Shown: positions 46,558-57,120, counted from the first letter of the stretch. The stretch is DNA of 64,000 nt from Acinetobacter baretiae (GCF_015627105.1 NZ_VTDM01000017.1:1-64000), one strand, 5' to 3'. Notes: generated by a model not told the origin, from the sequence alone. A program made the numbers and translations.

Positions 46558-47271
46558 ATGAGTTTTCTTAGTGATGTATTTTTTAAAGAGATCGGCATGC
46601 TGTTTTATTCTTTAGTTTTTTTAAAGTTTTTTGTGGGCTTTGTTATTGTCATTATTCACTTAAATTTGTCAGGAAAAACACAGTTATCTCAAATGACCCC
46701 GGTTGACTTTATTGGTAACTTTGTTTTGGGTGGTATTATTGGTGGTGTAATTTATAGTCGTGCGATTCCATTTCATGAATATATTTTGGTCTTGCTGATC
46801 GGTGTATTTTTAATTTCATCTTTAAATTATATTTCTAAGCATGTCTATTTACTTCGAAATTTTACTATTGGTGAGCCGATTCCGATTATTAAAAAACGTC
46901 AATTTTTGATGGATAATATTTTAGCGAAGCAAAATAAAATTGATATTATCAATATTGTGTCACAGTTACACTCACAAGGAATTTACTCATTTGAACAGGT
47001 ATATTATGCGCAAATTGAGCCTAATGGGGAGCTGACTGTTATTTGTGATCCATCTGAAATGCCTTCTGTCATTTTAATTAAAGAAGGATCATTAAGAAGC
47101 AATGAATTAAAACATATTAAACGTGATGAAGTGTGGTTAGAACAAAAATTAGTGGACTTAAATATCGATTTGGAAGATGTATTTATTGCTGAATTTTGGA
47201 AAAATAAACTGCGTTTTATTTTAAGAAGTGGTGATGTCATTGAGCAAGAAAATGCATTTGATAAATTATAA
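46558..47271 (+). CDS. DUF421 (YetF-like) membrane protein
   Basis: 237 residues from the ATG at 46558; the frame also has a TTG at 46543 and neither start has a good ribosome-binding site. Three membrane segments in the first 85 residues are followed by a cytoplasmic DUF421 domain with RQFLMDNILAKQNKI and FEQVYYAQIEPNGELTVI. Biological role of DUF421 proteins is not settled. 136 bp before the O-acetylation cluster, which has its own promoter-like sequence. Confidence 0.85.
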   Translation: MSFLSDVFFKEIGMLFYSLVFLKFFVGFVIVIIHLNLSGKTQLSQMTPVDFIGNFVLGGIIGGVIYSRAIPFHEYILVLLIGVFLISSLNYISKHVYLLRNFTIGEPIPIIKKRQFLMDNILAKQNKIDIINIVSQLHSQGIYSFEQVYYAQIEPNGELTVICDPSEMPSVILIKEGSLRSNELKHIKRDEVWLEQKLVDLNIDLEDVFIAEFWKNKLRFILRSGDVIEQENAFDKL

Positions 47272-47346
47272 TTGGCACTGTAGTCAGATTTAAAAAGTAC
47301 AATCGCCAAGTTACAATATTCTGTTAAGCGTATGTTATTTTCTTGT

Positions 47347-47374
47347 TTGAAAATCGTATGCTGAGTGCTATATT
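47347..47374 (+). promoter_or_regulatory. Candidate sigma-70 promoter for the acyltransferase cluster
   Basis: TTGAAA (47347-47352), 16-bp spacer, TATATT (47369-47374), 34 bp before the acyltransferase start. Confidence 0.5.
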
Positions 47375-47407
47375 TGCCGCCTGAATATAATAGTAAAAAA
47401 GTGTTGT

Positions 47408-48907
47408 ATGTTCTCATTTTTGTCCATCGAATTTTCCCTATGTTTTATTGTATTTTTTGTTGTGTACTGGGCCTTTCGTTTTAGTCCTAAACTTCAAAAT
47501 ATACTGTTGGTGGTTGCAAGCTATGCTGTAATTTACTTGATGGCCAATGAAATTGCACTGTTGTGTATTTTTGTGTTTAGTTTACTTATTTTTTTGCTGT
47601 CTATAGGCATGCAAAAATTTGAAAAATATAAAAAAATATTGATGTTGTCAGGTATTTTTTTGACTGTACTACAGTTGTTTATTTTTAAATTTTATGACTT
47701 TTTTAGACCGGTGATTGCCCAAAGCTTAGATCGGGTACAATTAGATAGTTCAGGTTTAGTCGCCAATCTTTTATTGCCACTAGGCTTGTCATATTATTCA
47801 TTTCAGGCCATTAGTTATTTGGTCAGTTGTTATAAAGCACAACAGACTGTCGCACCCTTAAAATTTAATGAACTTTTACTCCATTTTTCGTTTTTTTGTA
47901 CCATCACCGCAGGGCCTATTGCCCGTGTTGAGTCTGTGAAGGGCTTAACAGATATTAAGCAACAACCTTGTGGCATGCGTGAACAAATCTGTACAACACA
48001 AAAGCGTCAGATTTTATGGCCAAGCCTCGCTTTTTTACTATTAATACTGGCTTTGCTTAAAAAATGGTGGTTGGCCACATGGCTTGCAGACAACTGGGTG
48101 AATCCTGTGTTTGCAAATCCTATGCAGTATCATAGTTTAGAAATTCTCACAGCCATTTATGGGTATACCTTACAGTTATTTTTAGATTTTTCAGGCTATA
48201 GTGAAATGATGATTGCATTTGCACTATTGTTGGGTTTTCGATTGCCTGTAAATTTTAAAGCCCCATTGCTTGCACATAACATTCGAGAATTTTGGAACCG
48301 TTGGCATATCAGTCTTTCTACATGGATTCGTGACTATATTTATATTCCGCTAGGTGGCAGTCGTGGTGGTTTTGTCAGAACCCAAATCAACTTACTCAGT
48401 GCTATGGTTTTATCTGGTATTTGGCATGGTTCAGGTTGGAATTTTTTGTTGTGGGGATTGTTTCACGGTTTGGCTTTGGTGCTATTAAATACCGCAGATC
48501 TTGTATATGCAAAAATATTTAAAGTCAGTATGAAAGATGCGCAAAATGTACTATATCGTTCAAGTGGGTTGGGTAAAGTTTTAGGTATATTATTCACAAT
48601 ACATTTTGTATGTTTTTGCTTTGTTTTCTTTAGAGCAAAAACATTCGATGAAGCTATGAATGTTTTTCATTCTCTGTTTTTTAATATGAATAATGTACAG
48701 TGGTCAAGTAACCCATTGTATTTAATGACGTTACTAACATTAAGTTGGATTGCTTATCCTTTTGTAAGAACAATGTTCGTTCAATTGCAAAGCAAAGACA
48801 TTCAACATGCTAAGTATCGTCTGTTTGTACCTTTGCTTCTTATTTTTGTTTTAATTTTAGTATGTGCACCCTCTGGAATTCCAGGATTTATTTATGCAAA
48901 TTTCTAA
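47408..48907 (+). CDS. patA: MBOAT O-acyltransferase, PatA/AlgI-like
   Basis: 499 residues, about ten or more membrane spans. MBOAT core: FWNRWHISLSTWIRDYIYIPLGGSRGG and the catalytic His in LSGIWHGSGWNFLLWGLFHG. It would move acetyl groups across the inner membrane to a periplasmic acceptor system. The gene overlaps by 14 bp a DUF459-type SGNH protein and is followed by an Ape1-like SGNH protein, the composition of Gram-negative peptidoglycan O-acetylation clusters. AlgI-type polysaccharide acetylation is the alternative, but no polysaccharide synthesis genes adjoin. Confidence 0.88.
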   Translation: MFSFLSIEFSLCFIVFFVVYWAFRFSPKLQNILLVVASYAVIYLMANEIALLCIFVFSLLIFLLSIGMQKFEKYKKILMLSGIFLTVLQLFIFKFYDFFRPVIAQSLDRVQLDSSGLVANLLLPLGLSYYSFQAISYLVSCYKAQQTVAPLKFNELLLHFSFFCTITAGPIARVESVKGLTDIKQQPCGMREQICTTQKRQILWPSLAFLLLILALLKKWWLATWLADNWVNPVFANPMQYHSLEILTAIYGYTLQLFLDFSGYSEMMIAFALLLGFRLPVNFKAPLLAHNIREFWNRWHISLSTWIRDYIYIPLGGSRGGFVRTQINLLSAMVLSGIWHGSGWNFLLWGLFHGLALVLLNTADLVYAKIFKVSMKDAQNVLYRSSGLGKVLGILFTIHFVCFCFVFFRAKTFDEAMNVFHSLFFNMNNVQWSSNPLYLMTLLTLSWIAYPFVRTMFVQLQSKDIQHAKYRLFVPLLLIFVLILVCAPSGIPGFIYANF

Positions 48908-49976
48908 GCCAACACTTCCAAACGTGCCACATTCAAATTTTGCATGTAGCAGTACAGACCAAACCCATTATATGGGTGTTTTATATACGCTGATTGTGTT
49001 GATCACAGGTGCAATCACAGGGCTATGGTTATTGCAAAACTCAGTCAATGCATACTATGAACAAACTTACCATGCAGAAAGCCCATTACATGTGTTGGAT
49101 CAATATCGTTTATGGCAACAAGGGGCACAGTGGGGAAGTATACTCTACCAAAAGCGAGATGTAATGGCGAAAAACATTGCACAAAACAATCAAATCATCA
49201 CAGATGTGTTTAATCAAAAGTATGCGTATAGTGTTGAATATACACAACGTCTTCAACAGAAAATAGCAGTAGAAAAACAACATCAGCAACACCTTTTAGC
49301 AGTGCAAGAACAACAAAAAGCGCAAGATGATTTAAGCCAAAAATTTACGTTAACTGCAAATGATCAAGTGTTTTTTGCCGGTGATTCTATGATGCAAGGT
49401 GTTGCACCACATGTGCAAAAAGCCTTACTTGAACAGTTTAAAATTAAAACAGTCAATTTAAGTAAACAAAGTACAGGCTTGGCATACCCTAAATTTTTTG
49501 ATTGGCCAAAAACGATTAAAGACACTCTTGTTTCCCATCCAAATATTAAAGTATTGGTGGTTTTTTTGGGGCCCAATGACCCATGGGATATGCCTAACCC
49601 ACATGGAGGAAGTTATTTAAAATATGAAAGTCCTGAGTGGGAACAACTTTATCGTTCACGTGTGGCAGATATTATTCAAACTGCAAATCAACATCATGTG
49701 AGTGTGATGTGGATTACACCACCGAATATGAGAAAACCTGTATTAAATAAACAGATGATGTATTTGAATCATGTGGTTGCAGATGAAGTACAAAAAAACA
49801 ATGCTTTATCTATCGATTCTCGTGAAATACTTGGCAATATAAATAATATTTACAGCGACTATTTTTATGAAAATGGTCAAGCCGTAAAAGCACGTAGTGC
49901 AGATGGTATTCATTTCTCGCCAGATGGTCAAAAGCGTATTGCGAACACTATTTTACACTATTTAAAGGTCAGCTAA
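48894..49976 (+). CDS. patB: DUF459-type SGNH protein, PatB-like O-acetyltransferase
   Basis: 360 residues from the ATG at 48894 (the open frame to 48864 reaches further into patA). One N-terminal membrane anchor at about 25-45, a coiled coil rich in Gln/Lys to about 145, then an SGNH domain: FFAGDSMMQGVAPHVQ with nucleophile Ser, STGLAYPKFFDWPKTI, VVFLGPNDPWDMP with the Asn block, and DGIHFSPDGQKRIA with the Asp/His pair. This is the layout of neisserial PatB, which transfers acetyl groups to MurNAc. Translationally coupled to patA. Confidence 0.82.
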   Translation: MQISKPTLPNVPHSNFACSSTDQTHYMGVLYTLIVLITGAITGLWLLQNSVNAYYEQTYHAESPLHVLDQYRLWQQGAQWGSILYQKRDVMAKNIAQNNQIITDVFNQKYAYSVEYTQRLQQKIAVEKQHQQHLLAVQEQQKAQDDLSQKFTLTANDQVFFAGDSMMQGVAPHVQKALLEQFKIKTVNLSKQSTGLAYPKFFDWPKTIKDTLVSHPNIKVLVVFLGPNDPWDMPNPHGGSYLKYESPEWEQLYRSRVADIIQTANQHHVSVMWITPPNMRKPVLNKQMMYLNHVVADEVQKNNALSIDSREILGNINNIYSDYFYENGQAVKARSADGIHFSPDGQKRIANTILHYLKVS

Positions 49977-49998
49977 CGAACGCTCTGAGTGAGATTGC

Positions 49999-51204
49999 AT
50001 GAACGTATTTTTAAGAGTTGCATTGGCACTGTCGGTCACTACAGCAGTACATGCAGATGTTTTTAATAATTTTAATGAACCAAATACAGCGAAACTACAA
50101 CAGGCTTTGCGTACTAAAACAGCCAACATTGTTCAACTAGGTGACTCGCATACCGCTGCAGATTTAATGACAGGTAGCCTACGAACGGTTTTACAACAAC
50201 AGTTGGCAGATGGTGGTATGGGGTGGGGCATGCCTATGTTTTTTGCAGGGCAACGCTTATCTTTATATGGGTACGACAATGCGGGTTGGCAAGCGATTTC
50301 TAGCCGTACACAGCAAAATGAAGACTATAGTTTGGGCGGATTGTTGGCCGTACCGAAAAGTAATGGTGCGATGTTGACGATTAAAGCCAAAATACCACAA
50401 CCTGAACAGCGTATTGTGGTGAGTATACGTCAAAATTCAACAGATGAAGCGCTCACAGTCGTAGATGCGCACGGTAAACATTTTAATCTAGATGCTCCAA
50501 TGAAAAACAATACATGGCAATTTGCAAGCTTTACAGCCACTTTACCATTTACTGTGACAGCACCGCACAGCACAGGTACAGCAATTGGCGGTTGGTGGGC
50601 AAAAAATGCCAATGGACAAGGTGTTGTGGTATCTGCGTTGGGAATTAATGGCTCTGAACTATCGCAATGGGATCGTTGGAATACTCAAGCATGGCAACGT
50701 GAAGTGACAGAAATTGCACCAGATTTAATTATTTTGGCTTATGGTACCAATGAAGCATACAACGATCGTTTGAATGTTGTACAAACCAAACAAGTGTTGA
50801 TCGAACGTATTCGACAAATTCGCCAAGCCAGTCCAAATAGTGCGATTATGATTATATCTGCCCCTGAAAGCCTCAAAAATACTGCGGGGATTTGTGGTAC
50901 GCGGCCAATTCATTTAACTGCTGTGCAAGACATGCAAAAAGAAGTGGCAGAAACTGAACATACCTTGTTTTGGAGTTGGCAACAAGCGATGGGTGGCCAA
51001 TGCAGTATGAAAAAATGGATGACACAAGGGTTAGGTCGTGGTGATGGTGTACATTTTACAGCAGCAGGTTATCAGCAATTGGGACAAGCTTTAGCCAAAG
51101 ACATTTTAAGTATAGATACTTCAGCACAAGAGCCGAGTACAGCTGTAAAAACCCCTAACACTGTGGGGCATAAAATGAGCATTTCATGGTCTAGCTCTGA
51201 GTAA
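49999..51204 (+). CDS. ape1: Ape1-like SGNH esterase (probable O-acetylpeptidoglycan esterase)
   Basis: 401 residues. Signal peptide MNVFLRVALALSVTTAVHA. SGNH blocks: IVQLGDSHTAADLMTGSLR, LAYGTNEAYNDR and DGVHFTAAGYQQLG. Between blocks I and III, about residues 105-205, lies a beta-rich insert (GAMLTIKAKIPQPEQRIVV onward) like the CBM35 domain inserted in Neisseria Ape1. Ape1 removes O-acetyl groups so that lytic transglycosylases can act. 22 bp behind patB in one operon. Confidence 0.78.
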   Translation: MNVFLRVALALSVTTAVHADVFNNFNEPNTAKLQQALRTKTANIVQLGDSHTAADLMTGSLRTVLQQQLADGGMGWGMPMFFAGQRLSLYGYDNAGWQAISSRTQQNEDYSLGGLLAVPKSNGAMLTIKAKIPQPEQRIVVSIRQNSTDEALTVVDAHGKHFNLDAPMKNNTWQFASFTATLPFTVTAPHSTGTAIGGWWAKNANGQGVVVSALGINGSELSQWDRWNTQAWQREVTEIAPDLIILAYGTNEAYNDRLNVVQTKQVLIERIRQIRQASPNSAIMIISAPESLKNTAGICGTRPIHLTAVQDMQKEVAETEHTLFWSWQQAMGGQCSMKKWMTQGLGRGDGVHFTAAGYQQLGQALAKDILSIDTSAQEPSTAVKTPNTVGHKMSISWSSSE

Positions 51205-51252
51205 GATCAATAGACCATCTTTTTTAATTATTGATATTCGTTTGTGCAATGG

Positions 51253-51293
51253 TCTAGGTGAATAGATGTTTTGAAAAAATCTAAACACCTAGA
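51253..51293. terminator. Hairpin between convergent ape1 and aminotransferase genes
   Basis: TCTAGGTG (51253-51260) pairs with CACCTAGA (51286-51293), and the loop can form an inner AGATGTTTT/AAAAAATCT stem. On the plus strand it is followed by ATTTTTAATTT. Probably bidirectional. Confidence 0.6.
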
Positions 51294-51302
51294 ATTTTTA
51301 AT

Positions 51303-52619
51303 TTAATCAGTTAAATACAGTTGCTCACCCACAGCGTGAAAAAGGCGATCTAAATCATCGACTTTACTGTTAAACATAGGGCCAAACTGTAAAGTATCTC
51401 CACCAAAGCGAACATAAAACCCTGCTTTCCAAAGTGCAATACCTGCTTCAAAAGGACGTATGGTGGGGTCACCCTCTTTGGCATGTAATTGAATAGCACC
51501 GACTAATCCACAATTACGAATGTCAACGACATGCGGGCATGTTTTTAAGCCATGAATGAGTTGCTCAAACTTTGGAGCTAAGTTTTTGGATTGTTCGATT
51601 AAGTGCTCCTCTTTTAGTAATTGCAGTGTGGCTAAACCTGCTGCACAGGCCACAGGGTGGGCTGAATAGGTATAACCATGTGCAAACTCAATGGCATGTT
51701 CGGGCAAGTCTTGTTGCATGAAAGCATGGTAAATTTTAGAACTTGCAACAACGCCACCTAAAGGGATACTGCCATTGGTAATTTGTTTGGCAAAATTTAA
51801 AATGTCTGGTGTAACACCAAAATATTCTGCACCTGTCCATGTGCCTAAACGGCCAAAGCCTGTAATGACTTCATCAAAAATAAGTAAAATATCGTGCTGA
51901 TCACAAATTTCACGCAAACGCTGTAAATAGCCTTTTGGTGGAATAATTGCCCCTGCCGAACCCGATAACGGTTCAACGATGACCGCTGCAATATTAGATG
52001 CATCGTGCAGTTCAATAAGTTTTAACATGTCGTTGGCCAGTGCTATACCGCCATCTTCTGCCATACCTTGGGTAAACGCATGACCTGTTTGTAAGGTATG
52101 AGGTAAATGGTCTACATCTAAAAATTGACCAAAAGCTTTTCGATTACCTGAAATACCACCAAGACTCGTTCCTGCTAAATTCACGCCGTGATAGCCTTTC
52201 ATACGACCAATAAATTTGGTTTTAGAAGCTTTGCCTTGAATCCGCCAGTAGGCTTTGGCTAATTTTACCGCTGTGTCTGCACATTCAGAGCCCGATCCTG
52301 TAAATAAAACATGATTGAGCCCTTGAGGCATCAGTTCAACAATTTTATCTGCCAATTCAAACGATAAAGGGTGTGCATATTGGAAAGCAGGTGAGTAATC
52401 GAGTGTTGCTAACTGTTTTGTGACTGCTTGACCAATACTACTGCGAGTATGTCCTGCGCCACAGGTCCATAAACCAGATAAAGAATCGTAGATTTGTCGA
52501 CCATGATCATCGGTTAAGTGGTGGTGGTGAGCAGATACAACCACTCGGGGATCTTTGTGAAAGCTTCGGTTGGCACTAAACGCAAGCCAATGCGCATTTG
52601 AGTATGTTTTTGTAGTCAT
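51303..52619 (-). CDS. Beta-alanine:pyruvate (omega-amino acid) aminotransferase
   Basis: 438 residues, class III PLP aminotransferase. Closest recalled pattern is the Pseudomonas omega-amino acid:pyruvate transaminase: LFTGSGSECADTAVKLAKAY, LLIFDEVITGFGRLGTW, PLP lysine in LNFAKQITNGSIPLGG, EFAHGYTYSAHPVACAAGLA and AGFYVRFGGDTLQFGP. It interconverts malonate semialdehyde plus alanine with beta-alanine plus pyruvate. It lies 101 bp behind rutG on the same strand, and the Rut pathway yields malonate semialdehyde, so it can replace the missing RutE reductase. That coupling is inference. Confidence 0.88.
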   Translation of the reverse strand: MTTKTYSNAHWLAFSANRSFHKDPRVVVSAHHHHLTDDHGRQIYDSLSGLWTCGAGHTRSSIGQAVTKQLATLDYSPAFQYAHPLSFELADKIVELMPQGLNHVLFTGSGSECADTAVKLAKAYWRIQGKASKTKFIGRMKGYHGVNLAGTSLGGISGNRKAFGQFLDVDHLPHTLQTGHAFTQGMAEDGGIALANDMLKLIELHDASNIAAVIVEPLSGSAGAIIPPKGYLQRLREICDQHDILLIFDEVITGFGRLGTWTGAEYFGVTPDILNFAKQITNGSIPLGGVVASSKIYHAFMQQDLPEHAIEFAHGYTYSAHPVACAAGLATLQLLKEEHLIEQSKNLAPKFEQLIHGLKTCPHVVDIRNCGLVGAIQLHAKEGDPTIRPFEAGIALWKAGFYVRFGGDTLQFGPMFNSKVDDLDRLFHAVGEQLYLTD

Positions 52620-52720
52620 GCTTGCCTCAGTGATAAAGAGATTTTTTAGTGATTGATGTTTTATTTTTTAAGGGTAATGTACGCAGTGTTTGATCACTGC
52701 GTTTTCATTATTGTATGGTA

Positions 52721-54016
52721 CTAGGCGTGTGTTTTACGGTTTAAAATGAGATTGAGTACAATCGCAGCAAATGTTGCAGTACCAATGCCACCTAAATCGA
52801 GGCTACCGATGTGTAAAGCATAGTTTCCAGCACCCATAATAATTGTTACGGCTGCAACAAACATATTGCCATTTTGGCTAAAATCGACGTTATGATTGAT
52901 CCAAATACGAATACCCGAAATGGTGATTAATCCAAATACTACAATAGATGCACCCCCTAAAATTGCATTTGGAATGGTACTAATTAATGCGCCAAATTTA
53001 GGGGATAATCCTAAAGCAATTGCAAATATACCAGCCACAACAAAAATGATGGTTGAGTAAATTTTGGTTGCAGCCATCACACCAATATTTTCAGCATATG
53101 TGGTCATACCTGTACCCCCAATCATTCCGGAAATACTTGTGCAAACACCATCAGCAAGAAATGCACGTCCCATATAAGGTGAAATATTTTGACCTGTCAT
53201 CGCACTGACAGCTTTAAAGTGTCCTAAATTTTCTGCCACTAAAATAATCACAACAGGAATGATCAGTAGGGCTGCATTCATGGTAAATACAGGACTGTGA
53301 AAGGTGGGTAAACCGAACCAAGCTGCTTGTTGAATAGGTGCAAAATCAATAGGTTTACCAAAACCCATCACGTTAGAAAGGACAAAGTAAATAATGTAAG
53401 ACAGCACTAAGCCAACAAGAAGAAGCAAACGGCGCAGTAAACCTGTGGTAAATACAGCCACTGAGCCAATACATAACACAGTCACAAAGGCTAACCAACT
53501 GTCAAATGCATTGCCAGATACGCCTTTAATGGTCACAGGTGCAAGGTTTAAGCCAATGATCATGACAATCGCACCAGTCACGACAGGTGGTAATAGATTT
53601 TCAATCCATTGTGTTCCTGTTTTCATCACCAGTAAACCAATGACAGCATAGACCACACCACATAAAACAATACCACCTAATGCAAGTTCAATATGTGGGT
53701 TTGCACCCACACCGCTATAACCTGTTGCTGCGGCTACTGCACCAATAAAAGCAAAGCTTGAACCGAGATAACTTGGGACTCGTCCTCCTGTGATGAGGAA
53801 AAATAAAATAGTACCAATTCCTGTCATGAGCATGGTTAAGCTTGGATTAAAGCCCATGAGTAAAGGAGCTAAAATAGTGGCACCAAACATGGCAAAAGCA
53901 TGTTGTGCTCCCAAAACAATAGATTGCCCTGCAGGTAAGTATTCATTCATTGCTACGGGTGTTTTTTCTAAATCACCTTTAAATGGTTTCCATGTATTAA
54001 ACCAGCGTTCACTCAT
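52721..54016 (-). CDS. rutG: Uracil permease RutG (nucleobase:cation symporter-2)
   Basis: 431 residues, about 14 membrane segments. Seen: QHAFAMFGATILAPLLMGFNP, GGRVPSYLGSSFAFIG, the NCS2 motif region VAENLGHFKAVSAMTGQNI and GGTGMTTYAENIGVMAATKIYS. The sequence follows E. coli RutG closely. It imports uracil (or other pyrimidines) for the Rut pathway encoded immediately upstream. Confidence 0.95.
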   Translation of the reverse strand: MSERWFNTWKPFKGDLEKTPVAMNEYLPAGQSIVLGAQHAFAMFGATILAPLLMGFNPSLTMLMTGIGTILFFLITGGRVPSYLGSSFAFIGAVAAATGYSGVGANPHIELALGGIVLCGVVYAVIGLLVMKTGTQWIENLLPPVVTGAIVMIIGLNLAPVTIKGVSGNAFDSWLAFVTVLCIGSVAVFTTGLLRRLLLLVGLVLSYIIYFVLSNVMGFGKPIDFAPIQQAAWFGLPTFHSPVFTMNAALLIIPVVIILVAENLGHFKAVSAMTGQNISPYMGRAFLADGVCTSISGMIGGTGMTTYAENIGVMAATKIYSTIIFVVAGIFAIALGLSPKFGALISTIPNAILGGASIVVFGLITISGIRIWINHNVDFSQNGNMFVAAVTIIMGAGNYALHIGSLDLGGIGTATFAAIVLNLILNRKTHA

Positions 54017-54061
54017 TGGATGAATTCCCCTTGATGTACAAAAAAAGTGTGAGTGATAAAT

Positions 54062-54646
54062 TTAAGGGTGACGATTTAAGTTGTGATAGGCACGGTCAAA
54101 ATAAATCAGGCCATGTCCTGTTCCTATTTTGGTTTCTAGTACTTCACAAAATAAAACATCATGTGTACCCACACTTGAAATGTTTGTGATTTTACAATCA
54201 AAAGCCACTACAGCATCATCTAGTACAGGAGATGATGTGCATAAATAATGCCAAGTTGCTTTTTCAAAGCGTTCTGGCATTGGTGTCTTACCACCAAAGG
54301 TATTGGAGAGTGTAGCGTGGTGTTGCCCTAGCGTATTTACGCATAAAACTTGATTGGTTTTAAAGGTTTCATATACCGAAGCATTACGGTTTAGACAAAC
54401 CAATAATGTAGGAGGCTGATCTGTTACGCTACATACTGCAGAGGCTGTAAAACCTGCCTGACCTGCAGGGCCATTTGTAGTAATCACATTAACTGCAGTT
54501 GCCAATTGGCTCATCGCATTACGAAAATTTTGCTGTGCATCAGAAAGTATAGGTTTATTCATGAGAGATAGAGGAGTGTTTTGATGAGATGGAGTAGGGA
54601 TGGTATGTTCTACATTTACACGAGATGATCGAGCGTTATCTAACAT
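54062..54646 (-). CDS. rutF: Flavin reductase RutF
   Basis: 194 residues, about 30 longer at the N terminus than E. coli RutF, yet the start has GAGG 7 bases upstream and no better start lies inside. Core motifs [37 protein letters not shown] in pieces, [13 protein letters not shown] and [11 protein letters not shown] match RutF. It supplies reduced FMN to the RutA monooxygenase using NADH. Confidence 0.95.
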   Translation of the reverse strand: MLDNARSSRVNVEHTIPTPSHQNTPLSLMNKPILSDAQQNFRNAMSQLATAVNVITTNGPAGQAGFTASAVCSVTDQPPTLLVCLNRNASVYETFKTNQVLCVNTLGQHHATLSNTFGGKTPMPERFEKATWHYLCTSSPVLDDAVVAFDCKITNISSVGTHDVLFCEVLETKIGTGHGLIYFDRAYHNLNRHP

Positions 54647-54758
54647 GGTGTATCCTCATGGTAAAAAACAAGTGACGATCTACCTATAAATACAGTAGCA
54701 CCATGATATATGCGATATGGTACTACTGTATGCCAAATGATCTATACAAAGATTGACT

Positions 54759-55139
54759 TTATAGGTGAGCGATTGATGAAATTTCAATCAATGCATCGGG
54801 TTTAACTAAACCACATTGTATGCAATAACGTGCAGGTTTATCTCCCGGAAAGTATTCTGCATACACTGCATTGACTGCGGCATAATCTGCCCAATCTTTA
54901 ATAAAAATAGAATTAAATGTCACGTCATCCATACTTCCGCCTGCTGTTTCAATGACTGTTTGAATGGTTGTGAGTACATGATGAGTTTGTGCTGTGGCAT
55001 CGCCAACATGAACAACGTTGTTTTGGTGATCTAGTGGCAGTGTGCCTGAAACATAAACAATGTTGTCTGCACGGGTAGCAGGAACATATGGTGCAAGTGG
55101 TTTTCCTGTTCCTTCAGGTAAAATAATAGTTTTTGGCAT
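54759..55139 (-). CDS. rutC: 3-aminoacrylate deaminase RutC (RidA family)
   Basis: 126 residues. RidA/YjgF fold: [43 protein letters not shown] and the conserved Arg in [20 protein letters not shown]. In the Rut pathway it speeds deamination of 3-aminoacrylate to malonate semialdehyde. Order rutA-B-C-F-G supports RutC over a general RidA. Confidence 0.95.
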   Translation of the reverse strand: MPKTIILPEGTGKPLAPYVPATRADNIVYVSGTLPLDHQNNVVHVGDATAQTHHVLTTIQTVIETAGGSMDDVTFNSIFIKDWADYAAVNAVYAEYFPGDKPARYCIQCGLVKPDALIEISSIAHL

Positions 55140-55168
55140 GATGTATTTTCCTTTTTAATCAGTAAAAT

Positions 55169-55885
55169 TTATGAATGAAATGTTTCGACAAAGTTTTGAG
55201 TATTGGATACCCAACCAAAAAAGGTTTTAACATTAAATAAAGTGGCATCATGTGCCGAGGAAGGGCCAGCTTGATAGCAAGCATCATCAAGCAATACACC
55301 AAAGTATTCTAAAAAGAAGCCATCTCTGAGTGTAGATTCAACGCATACATTGGTTGCAATGCCTGTAAACACCAAATTGCGAATGCCTTGAGCACGTAAA
55401 ATACTGTCAAACTGTGTATTAAAAAATCCGCTATAGCGTGGTTTAGGAATGACAATATCTTGTGGTTGTGGTGTAAGCTGATCGATTAATTCATAATCCC
55501 AACCACCTTTGGCCAAAAGTGTGCCTTGTAATTCTGGGCGTTTACGCATGGTTTTGAGTGCATTTGATTTATGGAAGTTGGGCGAACCTGCACCACCTGC
55601 TTCTACATATTGATCATCCCAACCATTTTTAAAGAAAATAACTTGAATGCCTGCTTGATGAGCCGTTTTAATGGCTTGTTGAATTTTTTCGATCACTGGT
55701 TGTGTGGTAGAGACATCAAACCCTGCTAAATCTAAATAGCCTCCAAGGGTTGAATAGGCATTTTGCATATCAACAACAATAAGCGCAGTTTGTTTCGGGT
55801 CAAGGCGAATAGATTCAGGTTCAGCAGTCAGCACAGGGCTAGTTTCTGAGGTAAATTCGGCAGAAACAAGGTTTATTTCACTCAT
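55169..55885 (-). CDS. rutB: Ureidoacrylate amidohydrolase RutB
   Basis: 238 residues, isochorismatase-like hydrolase: catalytic Asp in [21 protein letters not shown], Lys in [13 protein letters not shown], Cys in [20 protein letters not shown]. It cleaves ureidoacrylate, the RutA product, to aminoacrylate with loss of carbamate. ATG overlaps the rutA stop by 4 bp. Confidence 0.96.
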   Translation of the reverse strand: MSEINLVSAEFTSETSPVLTAEPESIRLDPKQTALIVVDMQNAYSTLGGYLDLAGFDVSTTQPVIEKIQQAIKTAHQAGIQVIFFKNGWDDQYVEAGGAGSPNFHKSNALKTMRKRPELQGTLLAKGGWDYELIDQLTPQPQDIVIPKPRYSGFFNTQFDSILRAQGIRNLVFTGIATNVCVESTLRDGFFLEYFGVLLDDACYQAGPSSAHDATLFNVKTFFGWVSNTQNFVETFHS

Positions 55886-57000
55886 ACGGTTACATCCTCT
55901 GTTATATCTTTGACTTGACTCAGCACAGGGCTGTCTATATGGATACGACTTTTCATGAGTGGTTGAATTTTTTCACCAAAGTCGTTCACGCCTTGTATAA
56001 AATCATCAAAGGTCAGTAAAATTCCTGCTGTGCCTTTAATGTGTGAAATTTCATCTAACATGGCTGCTACCTTTTCAAATGAACCAACCAGCGTGCCCAT
56101 ATTAATATTGACTGGTGAAACACTTGATGCCATATGTTTAATGTTGGTGTCTGAACCCGATGTTTTATCTTTTGATCCTTGATCTTGTAACCAAGCAATT
56201 GCTTCTAAATCAGCGCCTTCATTGTATTTCACCCATTTTTCCATCGCTTCTTCATTGCTAGGTGCAGCAATGACCATAAATAATGCTAAGGTTTCAACAT
56301 GACGTCCTGTTTTGTCTGTTTGTTGTTTTAAGCGTTCGTTGATCGGTGCAAATGCTGTAGGGGTGTTTAAACCTTTACCAAAAACAAAATTATAGGTGGC
56401 ATATTTGGCAGAAAATGCTAAACCTGCATCTGATTGTCCTGCACAAATAATACTGAGCTCTTTTGATGGTGTTGGTTTAACATGACAGTCATCCATTTGA
56501 AAAAACTCGCCTTTGAAATCTGATGCTCCTGTACGCCAAAGGTCTTTAAGTACATGCACATATTCAGCAAGATATTCATAACGTTTACCAAAAAAGGCAT
56601 CACCCGGCCACATGCCCATTTGGCTGTATTCAGGCCGTTGCCAACCCGTAACGACATTTAAACCGAAACGACCATTGGATATTGAATCTAGAGTTGTTGC
56701 CATACGTGCCACAATGGCAGGTGGCATGACCAATGTGGCGGACGTTGCAAAAATTTTAATTTTAGAGGTAACAGCCGCTAAGCCTGACATGAGTGTGAAA
56801 CTTTCAAGATTGTAGTCCCAAAATTCTGTTTCCCCTCCAAAGCCACGAAGTTTGATCATCGATAAGGCAAAATCAAAACCATATTTTTCTGCACTCAAGA
56901 CAATTTCTTTGTTTAATTCAAATGTGGGTTTGTACTGAGGTGAGTTTTTTGAAATTAACCAACCATTGTTTCCAATCGGACAAAAAATACCTACTTGCAT
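55882..57000 (-). CDS. rutA: Pyrimidine monooxygenase RutA
   Basis: 372 residues from 57000, where GAGG lies 6 bases upstream; a 4-codon longer frame is less likely. Luciferase-like FMNH2-dependent monooxygenase that opens the uracil ring. It follows E. coli RutA closely: [60 protein letters not shown] and [16 protein letters not shown]. First gene of the rut operon, divergent from rutR. Confidence 0.97.
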   Translation of the reverse strand: MQVGIFCPIGNNGWLISKNSPQYKPTFELNKEIVLSAEKYGFDFALSMIKLRGFGGETEFWDYNLESFTLMSGLAAVTSKIKIFATSATLVMPPAIVARMATTLDSISNGRFGLNVVTGWQRPEYSQMGMWPGDAFFGKRYEYLAEYVHVLKDLWRTGASDFKGEFFQMDDCHVKPTPSKELSIICAGQSDAGLAFSAKYATYNFVFGKGLNTPTAFAPINERLKQQTDKTGRHVETLALFMVIAAPSNEEAMEKWVKYNEGADLEAIAWLQDQGSKDKTSGSDTNIKHMASSVSPVNINMGTLVGSFEKVAAMLDEISHIKGTAGILLTFDDFIQGVNDFGEKIQPLMKSRIHIDSPVLSQVKDITEDVTV

Positions 57001-57120
57001 GTGGCACCTCATTGATAATATGGTTTTTTAAACCTGTTATTTTTATTTATGCATAATATATGCCAATATTATTTTTATAATATAAACAATATTTTATATA
57101 TTTTTTATTGTTTTTTTAGT

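Noticed and set aside
47004-47417. 137-codon minus-strand frame over the DUF421 gene end
   Set aside because: Mostly antisense to a recognised domain and covers the promoter of the next operon; no homologous pattern.
54647-54758. Possible operator in the rutC-rutF gap (ACCAT/ATGGT arms)
   Set aside because: Only 5-bp arms with a 12-bp centre; expected by chance.
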